Shown here: piece after piece, positions 1 to 7,882 of the stretch
Numbering within the stretch: the stretch's first letter is position 1
Layout: each line of letters begins with the position of its first letter
From: Acidimicrobiales bacterium
GTDB taxonomy: Bacteria; Actinomycetota; Acidimicrobiia; Acidimicrobiales; Poriferisodalaceae
Direction of reading: 5' to 3'
Length of the DNA: 35,267 nt
Assembly: GCA_009843525.1 (NCBI GenBank)
Contig: VYDH01000026.1
Location: 1 to 35,267 of the forward strand
Made by a program: the position numbers and the translations under genes
The notes under the pieces: generated by a model
Seen by the model: the letters and a program-made list of their open reading frames with translations, nothing else
Database searches by the model: none
What the model was told of the DNA's origin: nothing

Positions 1-78
1 AGGCTCACCCGTGCGGCTGTCACCCCGGGGTGCGCTGGGGCAGGCTCACCCGTGCGGCTGTCACCCCGGGGTGCGCTG
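1..78. repeat. Two tandem copies of a 41-bp repeat at the window edge
   Basis: Positions 1-37 and 42-78 are identical (37 of 37 bases) with a period of 41 bp. Each copy contains the 12-bp palindrome CACCCCGGGGTG. The array lies just past the stop of the molybdenum-hydroxylase gene and may extend beyond the left edge. The segment GGGGCAGG-CACCCGTGC resembles the left arm of the hairpin element at 19329, but no full hairpin is present here. No function is recognised. Confidence 0.8.
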
Positions 79-84
79 TGCCCT

Positions 85-1605
85 TTACCTTCCGGTGGGC
101 AGTTGGGCGGGTGCTCCGCGGCTCAGCCAGGTGGCTGCGGCGACTGCGGCGAAGACCGCTTCGCCGGCCGGGACTGGCGGCTGCTGCGAGGGTTGGATGG
201 TGACATTGATGTTTGGGGTGTCGGCTGAGCGGGCTATTCCGAAGCTGCGGATGGTGAGGTCGTGAATGTCGCCTTCGGCATCGACGGCGAGCGTCTCCGA
301 GGTGACCCAGCTCCAGGCCATGTGGCTGGCGCCGATGACGTAGCTGCGCAGGGTGACGGCGTCTAGTGGGTCGCCCGCGTCGATGTGTACGTCAATGCCG
401 TCTGGGCTGACGGTGGCGCGTGCTGTGGCGCCTTCGGATGAGGTGAGCTCGACAGTGGCGGTGCCACCGAAAGTGCCGAACGGTGTGCCGGTGCGGAGCT
501 GGTCGAGGGCTGCGGCGAGCATCTGGGCTTCGGCCCAGATGGCGGCGCGCAGGGCGATTGATGTAAGCGGACCCGGTACGTCGACTTCGACGATGTCGGC
601 GTTGGGCAGCACCGATCGCAGCACCTCCGCTGCGCCGGGGGTGCGAGCTACGCGGATGATGCCGGTGCCATTGGTGCTGAGGCCTGCTGCCAGGGGTGGG
701 CGTTTTGGGCCGCGCCGGACGGTGTCTTCTCGTGACCAGAGGACGCGGATTGGGTGGCCGAGGTCGTGGGCGAGCTGTCTTGCCTCTTCGCGGACGGGTG
801 ACTCGGTCTTGCCGCCGAATGCTCCGCCGTTCGCGAGCGGGTCGGAGGGCTCGCCGCCTGGGGCGCACCAGGCGGCGTCGGTCTCCAGGTAGGCGGGTTC
901 GGTCCAGCAGGTGGCGAGCTGAATGTCCCATTGGGTGCCGGGTGGAGGCTCGGGGATGCTGATGGGCGGGGTGGGTTCGAGGGTGGTTCGGCGGCCTTGC
1001 ACTTTGCCGGCTTGGCGGCGGGCTTCGGTGAGGTTCTCGGCTGTGTGCCAGTCGCCCGTCGGGCCGATGATGGCGGTGAGCGTGCCGGGCGGTGCGCCGT
1101 CGGCACCGAAGTCGAACCCGCCGAGGACGCTGGCCGGAACCGATCGCTGAGGGCCGCCGGTCTCGATCGATGCGCGGCGGGCGGCGGCGTCGGGATCGCG
1201 TTCGGTCGCATCCGCGGACGGCGGGGCAGAGGCGTGCGCGGCTGCTTCGCGGATGGTTTGCCAGCCGGTGCAGCGGCAGAGGTGTGCTGCCAGTGCCTTG
1301 TCGACCATGGCGCGATCCGACAGGTCGGCGCCTCTCCGTTCGTGGCCGACGAAGCGGCACACGATGCCGGGGGTGCAGAAGCCGCACTGGGTTGCACCGC
1401 AGGCGACGAACGCGTCAGACCATCGCTGTTGCTCTGCGGCGCTCAGACCGGCGGCGGTGGTGACATGGCGCCCCGCCACCCGGCGTGCCGGGGTGACGCA
1501 TGCCACGCGGGGCGCGTCGTCGACCAGCACCGTGCAGCAGCCGCACTGCCCTTGCGGGCTGCAGCCGTCGAGGACCGTCTCGATGCCGAGGCGGTCGCGC
1601 AGCAC
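85..1605 (-). CDS. Compact molybdenum hydroxylase fusion: [2Fe-2S] subunit joined to a shortened Moco-binding subunit
   Basis: The N-terminal ~115 residues carry both cluster motifs of xanthine-dehydrogenase-family small subunits: a plant-ferredoxin-like motif (GCSPQGQCGCC) and the second motifs CGATQCGFC and HLCRCTGW. After a linker, the rest resembles scattered parts of the large molybdopterin subunit: the GGAFGGKTESP loop followed by LGHPIRVLWSREDT, and a C-terminal segment with TPNINVTIQPSQQPPVPAGEAVFAAVAAA. The whole is only about 510-550 residues, against roughly 150 plus 750 in separate subunits, so much of the large subunit is missing. The GTG at 1605 is the first conventional start, but in-frame coding that looks like the beta-grasp start (TGVTLQFTVDGRAVEV) continues upstream to about 1743, where a CTG overlaps the stop of the neighbouring gene. 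It could be a reduced enzyme, a degenerate one, or an electron-transfer protein. Confidence 0.7.
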   Translation of the reverse strand: MLRDRLGIETVLDGCSPQGQCGCCTVLVDDAPRVACVTPARRVAGRHVTTAAGLSAAEQQRWSDAFVACGATQCGFCTPGIVCRFVGHERRGADLSDRAMVDKALAAHLCRCTGWQTIREAAAHASAPPSADATERDPDAAARRASIETGGPQRSVPASVLGGFDFGADGAPPGTLTAIIGPTGDWHTAENLTEARRQAGKVQGRRTTLEPTPPISIPEPPPGTQWDIQLATCWTEPAYLETDAAWCAPGGEPSDPLANGGAFGGKTESPVREEARQLAHDLGHPIRVLWSREDTVRRGPKRPPLAAGLSTNGTGIIRVARTPGAAEVLRSVLPNADIVEVDVPGPLTSIALRAAIWAEAQMLAAALDQLRTGTPFGTFGGTATVELTSSEGATARATVSPDGIDVHIDAGDPLDAVTLRSYVIGASHMAWSWVTSETLAVDAEGDIHDLTIRSFGIARSADTPNINVTIQPSQQPPVPAGEAVFAAVAAATWLSRGAPAQLPTGR

Positions 1606-1739
1606 GCCGAGCAGGGTGTCTCCGTCGTCGGGAACCTCGACGGCACGGCCGTCGACGGTGAACTGGAGTGTGACGCCGGTCTGCGCCGATCCCCCGGCCG
1701 ATTCAGGCTGGGGCAGTACTGGCTTGGACTCGGGGCGGC

Positions 1740-2075
1740 TCAGCTGAATGAGTTGCCGCAGCCGCAGGTGCGCTGCGCGTTGGGATTGTCGATCGCGAAG
1801 CCCGATCCCATCAAGCCGTCGCTGAAGTCGAGCGTGGCGCCTTCGAGCAGCTGCGCGCTCATCGGATCAGACACCACCTTGACGTCGCCATACGCCTGCG
1901 ACATGTCGTCGTTGGCCACTTCGGAGTCGAAGAACATCTCGTAGCTGAAGCCCGAGCAGCCGCCCGGCCGCACGGCGACACGCAGCGCCAGCTGGGTCTC
2001 GCCGCCCGCCTCGGACAGTTCCTGAGTGATGAGCTCGTGGACCTTCTCAGCGGCGGTATCGGTCAGGGTGATCAC
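1740..2075 (-). CDS. erpA: Iron-sulfur cluster insertion protein, IscA/ErpA (HesB) family
   Basis: A 111-residue protein of the A-type carrier family that delivers Fe-S clusters to apoproteins. It shows the family layout: MITLTDTAAEKV at the start, the first cysteine in RPGGCSGFSY, a conserved GSGFAIDNPNA segment and the C-terminal pair in TCGCGNSFS. The start is GTG at 2075 with a GGGAG ribosome-binding site 8 nt upstream. The gene lies directly upstream of, and overlaps the open frame of, the Fe-S molybdenum-hydroxylase fusion, and is divergent from the Mrp/ApbC gene, another Fe-S assembly factor, which fits a shared cluster-biogenesis context. ErpA versus a generic IscA paralogue cannot be settled from sequence alone. 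Confidence 0.9.
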   Translation of the reverse strand: MITLTDTAAEKVHELITQELSEAGGETQLALRVAVRPGGCSGFSYEMFFDSEVANDDMSQAYGDVKVVSDPMSAQLLEGATLDFSDGLMGSGFAIDNPNAQRTCGCGNSFS

Positions 2076-2164
2076 AACAGCGACTCCCGAATCAGCCCCA
2101 CATGGGCAAACGTTCTGCGACCGATGCTAGTGCCATCGGGCTCAGATTCACCGGCGAGCGCCAT

Positions 2165-2170
2165 TACCCT
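2165..2170 (+). promoter_or_regulatory. Candidate -10 box of a leaderless promoter for mrp
   Basis: TACCCT lies 7 nt before the GTG at 2178. The same TANNNT placed 6-8 nt before the start codon recurs at ten other genes in this window and supports choosing GTG 2178 as the start. Confidence 0.5.
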
Positions 2171-2177
2171 GCGCCCC

Positions 2178-3368
2178 GTGAGCGCGTCCACCGATGCTCC
2201 CATGAACGACGAGGCGATGATCGCCATCCTGCGGGGCGTCATGGATCCCGAGCTGGGCGACAACATCGTCGACCTGGGCATGGTGCGCAACGCCTACCGC
2301 GAGGGCACCACCGGTCACGTGACCGTGGCACTGACCACCGCCGGCTGCCCGCTGCGCGCCACCATCAAGCGAGATTGCGAGACGCGCGTCGCCGGGCTGG
2401 CCGGCATCGAGAACGTGCGGTTGCACTGGGACGAGCTGAACGCCGCCGAGAAGGCCCGGGTGATGGAGCGAGCCCGGCGCACCGCGCGCGACAATGCCGC
2501 GCCGACGCAGGTGCACGCCAGCACGCGGGTGCTGGCCGTGGCGTCGGGCAAGGGCGGCGTGGGCAAGTCGTCGGTGACGGTGAACCTGGCGGCGGCGCTG
2601 GCCGCACGCGGCTTCACCGTGGGCGTGCTCGACGCAGACATCTGGGGGTTCAGCATCCCCCGCATGCTCGGCATGGAGGGTCGCCTCGGTGCCCGCCCCC
2701 CGGCCGACGGCGAGGAGCGGGGCAAGATCGTGCCCGACGAGCGCCCAGCCGGCGAGGGCCTGCTGAAGGTCGTGTCCACCGGGCTGCTGGTGGAGACCGA
2801 GGAAACCGCCCTGATGTGGCGGGGCCTCATGCTCGCCAAGGCGGTGGAGCAGTTCCTGCACGACGTGGACTGGGGCGAGCTCGACTACCTGCTCATCGAC
2901 ATGCCGCCCGGCACCGGCGACGTGCAGATGGCGCTCGCCCGCCTGCTGCCCCAAGCCGAGATGCTGGTGGTGACCACCCCGGCGCTGAGCGCGCAGAAGG
3001 TGGCCGTGCGCGTGGCCGACATGGCCCGCCGCAGCCACATGCCGATCGTGGGCGTGGTGGAGAACATGGGTGCGTTCACCGCACCCGACGGACAGCGGTG
3101 GTCATTCTTCGGCGAGGGCGGCGGGGAGCGCCTGGCCGCCGATCTGGACGTGCCGCTGCTGGGCTCGATCCCGCTGGAGCCAGCGGTGTCTGCCGGCGGC
3201 GATGCCGGCGAGCCGGTGACCGGCAATGGGCCCGGCGGGCCGGCAGCCGGTGTGTTCGAGGCGATCACCGAGCTGCTGGTGACCGAGATCTGCCCGCCGG
3301 TGGACATGGGCACCTGCACCGCTCGCATGGACGGGCCCATCCCGGTCACGCTCGGCGCCCGCCGGTAA
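2178..3368 (+). CDS. mrp: Mrp/ApbC-type P-loop ATPase, Fe-S cluster carrier
   Basis: A 396-residue protein with two domains. Residues ~10-95 form a DUF59/MIP18-like domain (DEAMIAILRGVMDPELGDN, VDLGMV). Residues ~115-390 form a deviant-Walker ParA-like ATPase with GKGGVGKSS, the DADIWGFSIPRMLG segment and LLIDMPPGTGD. Members of this family bind and transfer [4Fe-4S] clusters in an ATP-dependent way. GTG 2178 is preferred over ATG 2202 because a -10-like TACCCT stands 7 nt upstream. It is divergent from the IscA-type gene and ends 8 bp before the convergent NUDIX gene. Confidence 0.9.
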   Translation: MSASTDAPMNDEAMIAILRGVMDPELGDNIVDLGMVRNAYREGTTGHVTVALTTAGCPLRATIKRDCETRVAGLAGIENVRLHWDELNAAEKARVMERARRTARDNAAPTQVHASTRVLAVASGKGGVGKSSVTVNLAAALAARGFTVGVLDADIWGFSIPRMLGMEGRLGARPPADGEERGKIVPDERPAGEGLLKVVSTGLLVETEETALMWRGLMLAKAVEQFLHDVDWGELDYLLIDMPPGTGDVQMALARLLPQAEMLVVTTPALSAQKVAVRVADMARRSHMPIVGVVENMGAFTAPDGQRWSFFGEGGGERLAADLDVPLLGSIPLEPAVSAGGDAGEPVTGNGPGGPAAGVFEAITELLVTEICPPVDMGTCTARMDGPIPVTLGARR

Positions 3369-3376
3369 CTCGCCCG

Positions 3377-4261
3377 CTACTGCATCGAGCCTGCCGGCGG
3401 CGGGTTCGCCATCGCCTCGTCGTAGCCCTCGTCGCCTGGCAACAGTGTCAAGACCTCGCCATCGGGGGTGACGGCTATCGCCGGAAGCAGGGCCGGGATG
3501 TCGTCGAGGCCGCCGGCCCAAGCCATGAGGTCCGCGACGGTGTCGACGTCGAGCAGCGGCTCGAGGTTCTTGTAGGTGGGGAAGATCATCATGAACGTGC
3601 CCTCGGCGTGCTGGGCGAAGGCGTCGGCGGGGCGGATCCAGGTGCTCTCGACCGTCTCGCTGCCGTCGTGCAGCGGCTCCTGGCCGTCCGGCGCGTGAGC
3701 GATGAAGAAGCGGGTGTCGAAACGGCGGGTCGGGCCGACCGGGGTGATCCAGTGGCTGACGTAGCGGAGGTCGTCGAGCTCGAGCGCGAGACCCTCGTCG
3801 AGGCACATCTGCGCGAGGCGGAGTTCGCCGCTGTGCACCTCGCGGCGCAGCGCGGCGAACCTCGCTGCCGTATCGGGATCGTCGAACGAGACATGACCGC
3901 CGCCATTGCGAGCCAGCAGCACGCCCGCTTCCTCGAAGCACTCGCGGACCGCAGCCACCCAATAGGCGAGGCCGCCATGATCGACGTCGATCCGGGCTGA
4001 TGCGGTCGCATCGTCGAGGCCGATGCAGACCGACTCCAAGCCTGGGTCGTCCCGGTCTTCGGCATCCACGGCACCGCCGGGGAACACGAACTGGCCGGGC
4101 ACGAACTCGCTGCGCGGGTTGCGCCGCAGCATGAACACCTCGAGCCCGCCGTCGCCGTCGCGCACCAGCATCACGGTTGCCGCCTGCCGGAGCGGTATCT
4201 CGACCGGCGCGGGCGAGTCGGGCGCAACAGCGTCTGGCACAGCGGCTCCCCACCTCGGCAC
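3377..4261 (-). CDS. NUDIX hydrolase, NUDT19/CoA-diphosphatase-like
   Basis: About 294 residues from GTG 4261. The NUDIX box is recognisable but stretched: QFVFPGGAVDAEDRDDP, then about 35 residues, then AAVRECFEEAGVLL, which supplies the RExxEExG metal-binding helix. A long insertion between the glycine pair and the REcfEE helix is characteristic of the NUDT19 type of acyl-CoA/CoA diphosphatase. The C-terminal half (HWITPVGPTRRFDTRFF, ESTWIRPADAF, TYKNLEPLLD) matches the same group. Substrate is inferred only; other nucleoside diphosphate derivatives are possible. The start could also be a little downstream. It converges on mrp with 8 bp between stops. Confidence 0.8.
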   Translation of the reverse strand: MPRWGAAVPDAVAPDSPAPVEIPLRQAATVMLVRDGDGGLEVFMLRRNPRSEFVPGQFVFPGGAVDAEDRDDPGLESVCIGLDDATASARIDVDHGGLAYWVAAVRECFEEAGVLLARNGGGHVSFDDPDTAARFAALRREVHSGELRLAQMCLDEGLALELDDLRYVSHWITPVGPTRRFDTRFFIAHAPDGQEPLHDGSETVESTWIRPADAFAQHAEGTFMMIFPTYKNLEPLLDVDTVADLMAWAGGLDDIPALLPAIAVTPDGEVLTLLPGDEGYDEAMANPPPAGSMQ

Positions 4262-4302
4262 GGCCCCGGGGACGCTACCGCCGGGCCGGTGAGGGAGTGC
4301 CA

Positions 4303-4373
4303 GTGAGAGGCTGAGCCGAATGGCGAAGCCGTGGCCCGAGCGGCCCGTGAGCGCCAGTGAACAAGCGCGGGAA
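4303..4373 (+). repeat. Dispersed repeat family A, copy 1 (between NUDIX gene and selA)
   Basis: Core from AGAGGCTGAGCCGAATGG (4306) through the GGCCCGAGCGGCCCGTGAGCG block (to ~4353), followed by a looser tail GAACAAGCGCGGGAAG. The core is near-identical in menD and upstream of the VOC gene (both on the opposite strand). The 8-bp word GCCAGTGA flanks this copy (4299-4306 and 4353-4360), possibly a target duplication, although the right-hand word lies inside the loosely conserved tail. Small internal palindromes are GGCTGAGCC and GGCGAAGCC. Confidence 0.75.
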
Positions 4374-4419
4374 GCAACGGGTACGACAACGAGAAGGTTC
4401 CGCCTCGCCGCGCGGCATC

Positions 4420-4425
4420 TAAGGT
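4420..4425 (+). promoter_or_regulatory. Candidate -10 box of a leaderless promoter for selA
   Basis: TAAGGT lies 7 nt before ATG 4433, the recurrent leaderless arrangement in this window. No good -35 hexamer is evident. Confidence 0.4.
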
Positions 4426-4432
4426 CCGGGCG

Positions 4433-5746
4433 ATGAGGCCGCCGTCGGTGAACGACCTGGCGCTGAGGATCGCCGACGTGGGCTTGCCGCACCCGCTGCT
4501 GGTCATCGCCGCCCGGGCGGCCATCGCCGCCGGCGATCCCGACTCGGCGGCCGACGAAGCGCACCGGCTGCGCCGCAGCCTGCTGGGGCCTGCAGTGAAC
4601 GCCACCGGCGTCTTGCTGCACACGAATCTTGGCCGAGCTCCGCTCGGGAATCAGCACAGTCGAGCTCCGCTCGGGAATCAGCACAGTCGGGCCCCGCTCG
4701 ATCTGGAATCTGACAATCAGCCGGTGCGGTTCAGCAACCTGGAATTCGACCTTGCGTCGGGCCGGCGCGGCTCGCGCACCACGCACGCGTCGCTGCTGCT
4801 GGCGACGCTGACCGGCGCCGAGGCGGCGCTCGTGGTCAACAACTGTGCCGCCGCGGTGACGCTCGTGCTGGCGGCCCTGGCCCACGATCGCGGCGTGGCG
4901 GTGTCACGGGGCGAGCTGGTGGAGATCGGCGGGGGCTTCCGGGTGCCCGAGGTAATGGAGCAGTCGGGCGCACGGCTCGTGGAGGTGGGCACCACCAACC
5001 GCACCCGGGCCGCCGACTACCGGGCTGCTGCCGAGCGGGACGACGTCGCGCTGCTGCTGAAGGTGCACCCGTCCAACTACCGCATCACCGGCTTCACCGA
5101 GGAGGCCAGCGTGGCAGACCTGGCCGCCGTCGGGCCGCCGGTGGTGTCTGACCTGGGCTCGGGCCTGCTGGATGAACGCTGCGATTGGCTGGGGCAGCGC
5201 CCCGACTGGCTGGCCGGCGAGCCGGGTGCCCGCCAGACGCTGGCGGCAGGCGCGGCGCTGGTCACGTTCTCGGGCGACAAGCTCATGGGCGGGCCCCAGG
5301 CCGGGATCATCTGCGGCCGGGCCGACCTCATCGCCGCCTGTGCGGCACACCCGCTGATGCGGGCCTTCCGGCCCGGATCGCTGGTGCTGGACGCATTGCA
5401 GTCGGTGGCACTGGCATACCTGCGTCGCGATGCCGACGCGATCCCGTTCTGGCGCATGGCCAGGGCGCCGGTTGAGGAGTTGGCACAGCGGGCCGAGGCG
5501 CTCGGTGTGGGCCGGCCGACGCGAACGACAGCGCTGGCCGGTGCCGGGTCGCTGCCCGGCCAGGAGATCCCCTCCGCAGGCATCGAACTCGACGGCGACT
5601 ACGCGGCTGCGCTGCGGGCATTCGACCCACCGGTCGTCGCCCGCGTCAACGAGCAGACCACCGTGATCGACCTGCGCACGGTGGATCCCGTCGACGACGC
5701 CGTCGTGGCCGCCGCGGTACGTCAAGCACTCCAGCAGCAAGCCTGA
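4433..5746 (+). CDS. selA: L-seryl-tRNA(Sec) selenium transferase SelA
   Basis: A PLP enzyme of 437 residues that converts Ser-tRNA(Sec) to Sec-tRNA(Sec) with selenophosphate. Visible family blocks are NATGVLLHTNLGRAPL, SNLEFDLASGRRGSR, the VVNNCAAAVTL cofactor loop, ELVEIGGGFRVPEVM, GTTNRT, and the PLP lysine segment TFSGDKLMGGPQAG. Between NLGRAPL and SNLEFDL the usual helix is altered: two exact in-frame 27-bp repeats encode RAPLGNQHS twice, followed by a third degenerate RAPL unit. selB follows after 55 bp. No selD or selC is visible in the window. Confidence 0.95.
   Translation: MRPPSVNDLALRIADVGLPHPLLVIAARAAIAAGDPDSAADEAHRLRRSLLGPAVNATGVLLHTNLGRAPLGNQHSRAPLGNQHSRAPLDLESDNQPVRFSNLEFDLASGRRGSRTTHASLLLATLTGAEAALVVNNCAAAVTLVLAALAHDRGVAVSRGELVEIGGGFRVPEVMEQSGARLVEVGTTNRTRAADYRAAAERDDVALLLKVHPSNYRITGFTEEASVADLAAVGPPVVSDLGSGLLDERCDWLGQRPDWLAGEPGARQTLAAGAALVTFSGDKLMGGPQAGIICGRADLIAACAAHPLMRAFRPGSLVLDALQSVALAYLRRDADAIPFWRMARAPVEELAQRAEALGVGRPTRTTALAGAGSLPGQEIPSAGIELDGDYAAALRAFDPPVVARVNEQTTVIDLRTVDPVDDAVVAAAVRQALQQQA
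4634..4687 (+). repeat. In-frame 27-bp tandem repeat inside selA
   Basis: Positions 4634-4660 and 4661-4687 are identical 27-mers beginning CGAGCTCCGCTCGGG, and a third divergent unit follows from 4688. Each unit contains the small hairpin CGAGC-TCC-GCTCG. Being a multiple of three, the repeat keeps the SelA frame and adds nine-residue units. Confidence 0.9.
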
Positions 5747-5801
5747 ACCACGAGGCGTCGCCTCTCCACGCAGCCGCTGCGGCATCGGGCAAGCTGGCAG
5801 C

Positions 5802-7526
5802 GTGCACATCGTCGGCACTGCGGGCCACGTGGACCACGGCAAGTCCACGCTGGTGCGCGCCCTCACCGGCACCGACCCCGACCGGTTGGCCGAAGAGAAA
5901 GCGCGCGGGCTCACCATCGACCTGGGCTTCGCGTTCTGCACGCTGCCATCAGGCAGGCAGGTCAGCTTCGTGGATGTGCCCGGCCACATCCGGTTCGTGA
6001 AGAACATGCTGGCCGGAGTCGGAGCGGTGGACGCCTCCCTGTTCGTCGTCGCCGCGCCGGAGGGCTGGAAACCGCAGTCGGCCGAGCACCTGGCGATCCT
6101 GGAACTGCTCGGCATATCGCACGGCGTGGTGGTGCTGAGCCAGATCGATCTCGTCGACGACGAGCTGGCCGAGCTGGCCCGGCTGGACGTGCTGGAGCAT
6201 GTCGAGGGCACGTTCCTAGAGCATGCGCCGGTGGTGGCCACCGACGCGATCGACGGCACCGGTCTGGACGAGCTGCGGGGTGCGCTCGACGACTTGTGTG
6301 CTGCCACGCCTACCGCAGCCGACCGTGACCGGCCCCGCCTGTGGATCGACCGGTCGTTTGCCGCGACCGGGGCGGGGCGGATCGTGACCGGCACGCTCGC
6401 GGGCGGCAGCATCTCGGCCGGCGACGAGCTGCGAACGGCGCCCGGCGGGCGGGCGGCCCGGGTGCGGGCGATCCAGACCCAGAGCACCGCCGTCGATCGC
6501 ATCGGCCCGGGGCGCCGCGTTGCGCTCAATCTCACCGGCGTCGACGCTGACGACCTGGGCCGCGGCATCGCCCTCGTGCGATCCAACCAGTGGCACCACA
6601 CCCGCAGCGTCGACGTGGAGCTGACCGTTCTGGATGGTCTTCGGAACGATGTGACCCGGCGGGGCGCCTACGCCCTGTACCTGGGCTCGGGCGAGTGGCC
6701 GGTGCGATTGCGCGTGCTCGGGCCCGAGCGCATCGGCCCCGGCGAGACCGGCTACGCCCGGCTGCACCTGCCGGTCGCGCTGCCGCTCGTGATGGGTGAC
6801 CGCTTCGTACTACGCGACTTCGGCCGGGGGCAGACCGTCGGCGGCGGCACCGTGCTCGATCCCGACCCGCAGCTGAGGGCTGCGGTGGCCCAGCCCGACG
6901 CCCGGGCCGAGCGCATGATCGCCGAGCGCGGGTGGATCGAGGCGACACAGCTCGAACGGCTGACCGGCGAGCGGGTGGAGCCCGTGCTGGGCGGCTGGGT
7001 GGCGCCGCCCGAACTGGTCGAGGCGCTGGTGGACGATCTACGGCAACAGATCGAACGCGCCGGTCCCCTCGGCTTGGACCTGGCCGGGCTCGACGAACGC
7101 CAGCGCCTGGCCGCCGGCACGCTCGACGGGGTCGCCATCGATGCCGGACGGGCCCGTCCGGCCGACGCCGCCGACGTCCTCGCAGATCATCCGGTCATCG
7201 CTGAACTGGCCGCGGCGCCGTTCTCCCCGCCCGCACCGAGCGGCGTCAGCCAGCGGGAGCTCCTGGCGCTGGCGGCGCGCGGCGATCTCGTGCACGCGGA
7301 CGGGGTCTGGTTCGCGGCTTCCGCCATCGAGGCCGCGGCCGAGCGAATTGCCGGCCTGCTCAGCGCTCAGCCTGACGGCGTCACTGTGGCCGAGATCCGC
7401 GAAGAACTCGGCACCACACGGAAGTACGCGCTGCCGCTGGTCGGCTACCTGGACCGGACAGGGGTGACGCGGCGGCGCGGGGACCTGCGCATCGGCGGGC
7501 CGCGGCTGCCCGAAGTATCTGGATAG
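5802..7526 (+). CDS. selB: Selenocysteine-specific translation elongation factor SelB
   Basis: A 574-residue GTPase that delivers Sec-tRNA(Sec) to UGA codons marked by a SECIS hairpin. The G domain shows G1 AGHVDHGKST, the switch region EEKARGLTIDLGFAF and G3 DVPGH. The G4 motif is SQID rather than the usual N/T-K-x-D. Beta-barrel domains follow (GTLAGGSISAGDEL), and the C-terminus has winged-helix repeats that bind SECIS RNA, ending in the typical GTTRKYALPLVGYLDRTGVTRR. The start is GTG 5802, 55 bp after selA, so the two genes probably form one operon. Confidence 0.95.
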   Translation: MHIVGTAGHVDHGKSTLVRALTGTDPDRLAEEKARGLTIDLGFAFCTLPSGRQVSFVDVPGHIRFVKNMLAGVGAVDASLFVVAAPEGWKPQSAEHLAILELLGISHGVVVLSQIDLVDDELAELARLDVLEHVEGTFLEHAPVVATDAIDGTGLDELRGALDDLCAATPTAADRDRPRLWIDRSFAATGAGRIVTGTLAGGSISAGDELRTAPGGRAARVRAIQTQSTAVDRIGPGRRVALNLTGVDADDLGRGIALVRSNQWHHTRSVDVELTVLDGLRNDVTRRGAYALYLGSGEWPVRLRVLGPERIGPGETGYARLHLPVALPLVMGDRFVLRDFGRGQTVGGGTVLDPDPQLRAAVAQPDARAERMIAERGWIEATQLERLTGERVEPVLGGWVAPPELVEALVDDLRQQIERAGPLGLDLAGLDERQRLAAGTLDGVAIDAGRARPADAADVLADHPVIAELAAAPFSPPAPSGVSQRELLALAARGDLVHADGVWFAASAIEAAAERIAGLLSAQPDGVTVAEIREELGTTRKYALPLVGYLDRTGVTRRRGDLRIGGPRLPEVSG

Positions 7527-7538
7527 AGCGGGAGAGCG

Positions 7539-7805
7539 CTAGCTGGCTTCGGTGCGCAGCAGCAGCATGTTGCGGCGTTCGATCTCGTTGCGACCGCCCC
7601 AGATGCCGTGCGCCTCACCGACGTCGAGCGCGTGGTCGAGACAGTCGTCGATCACCGAGCACTGGCCGCAGATGGCCTTGGCTCGGGCTTCGCGCTCAGC
7701 TTTCTCGTCGCGCCGCTCGGTGCGGGGCGGCGGGAAGAAAACCGCCGCCTGAGGTCCTCTGCAGGCTGCCTTGTCCTGCCACTCATCGACCAGCAGAGCG
7801 CTCAT
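7539..7805 (-). CDS. WhiB-family Fe-S transcriptional regulator
   Basis: An 88-residue protein with the four cysteines of WhiB proteins (AACRG, then ICGQCSVIDDC) that bind a [4Fe-4S] cluster, the GIWGG turn and a basic C-terminal stretch (RNEIERRNML). WhiB proteins are confined to Actinobacteria and their phages and usually act by binding the main sigma factor. The start is ATG 7805, with AGGGGG 4 nt upstream. Which of the numbered WhiB subfamilies it belongs to cannot be decided here. It converges on selB with 12 bp between stops and has its own promoter upstream. Confidence 0.92.
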   Translation of the reverse strand: MSALLVDEWQDKAACRGPQAAVFFPPPRTERRDEKAEREARAKAICGQCSVIDDCLDHALDVGEAHGIWGGRNEIERRNMLLLRTEAS

Positions 7806-7826
7806 ATGTCCCCCTTGTCGGAGGGG

Positions 7827-7855
7827 ACACTAGATCAGGAAAAATCGCTTGACAA
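7827..7855 (-). promoter_or_regulatory. Sigma-70-type promoter of the whiB-like gene
   Basis: On the minus strand TTGTCA (7855-7850) is followed after exactly 17 nt by TAGTGT (7832-7827), giving a short leader with a strong ribosome-binding site before ATG 7805. Confidence 0.55.
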
Positions 7856-7864
7856 GAGGTAAAC

Positions 7865-7882
7865 GAAACCTCATTCGGTTTC
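7865..7882 (-). terminator. Small hairpin over the stop codon of the NfeD gene
   Basis: On the minus strand GAAACC-(GAATGA)-GGTTTC is followed by GTTT; the TGA stop lies in the loop. The 6-bp stem and short T-run make a weak terminator candidate that would separate this gene from the whiB promoter just downstream. Confidence 0.35.

Noticed and set aside
1..84. CRISPR array
   Set aside because: Only two units with 4-bp spacing between identical blocks and no spacers; no cas genes.
4374..4432. tRNA-Sec (selC) next to selA
   Set aside because: No cloverleaf with an extended variable arm and TCA anticodon could be drawn here or in the selA-selB gap.
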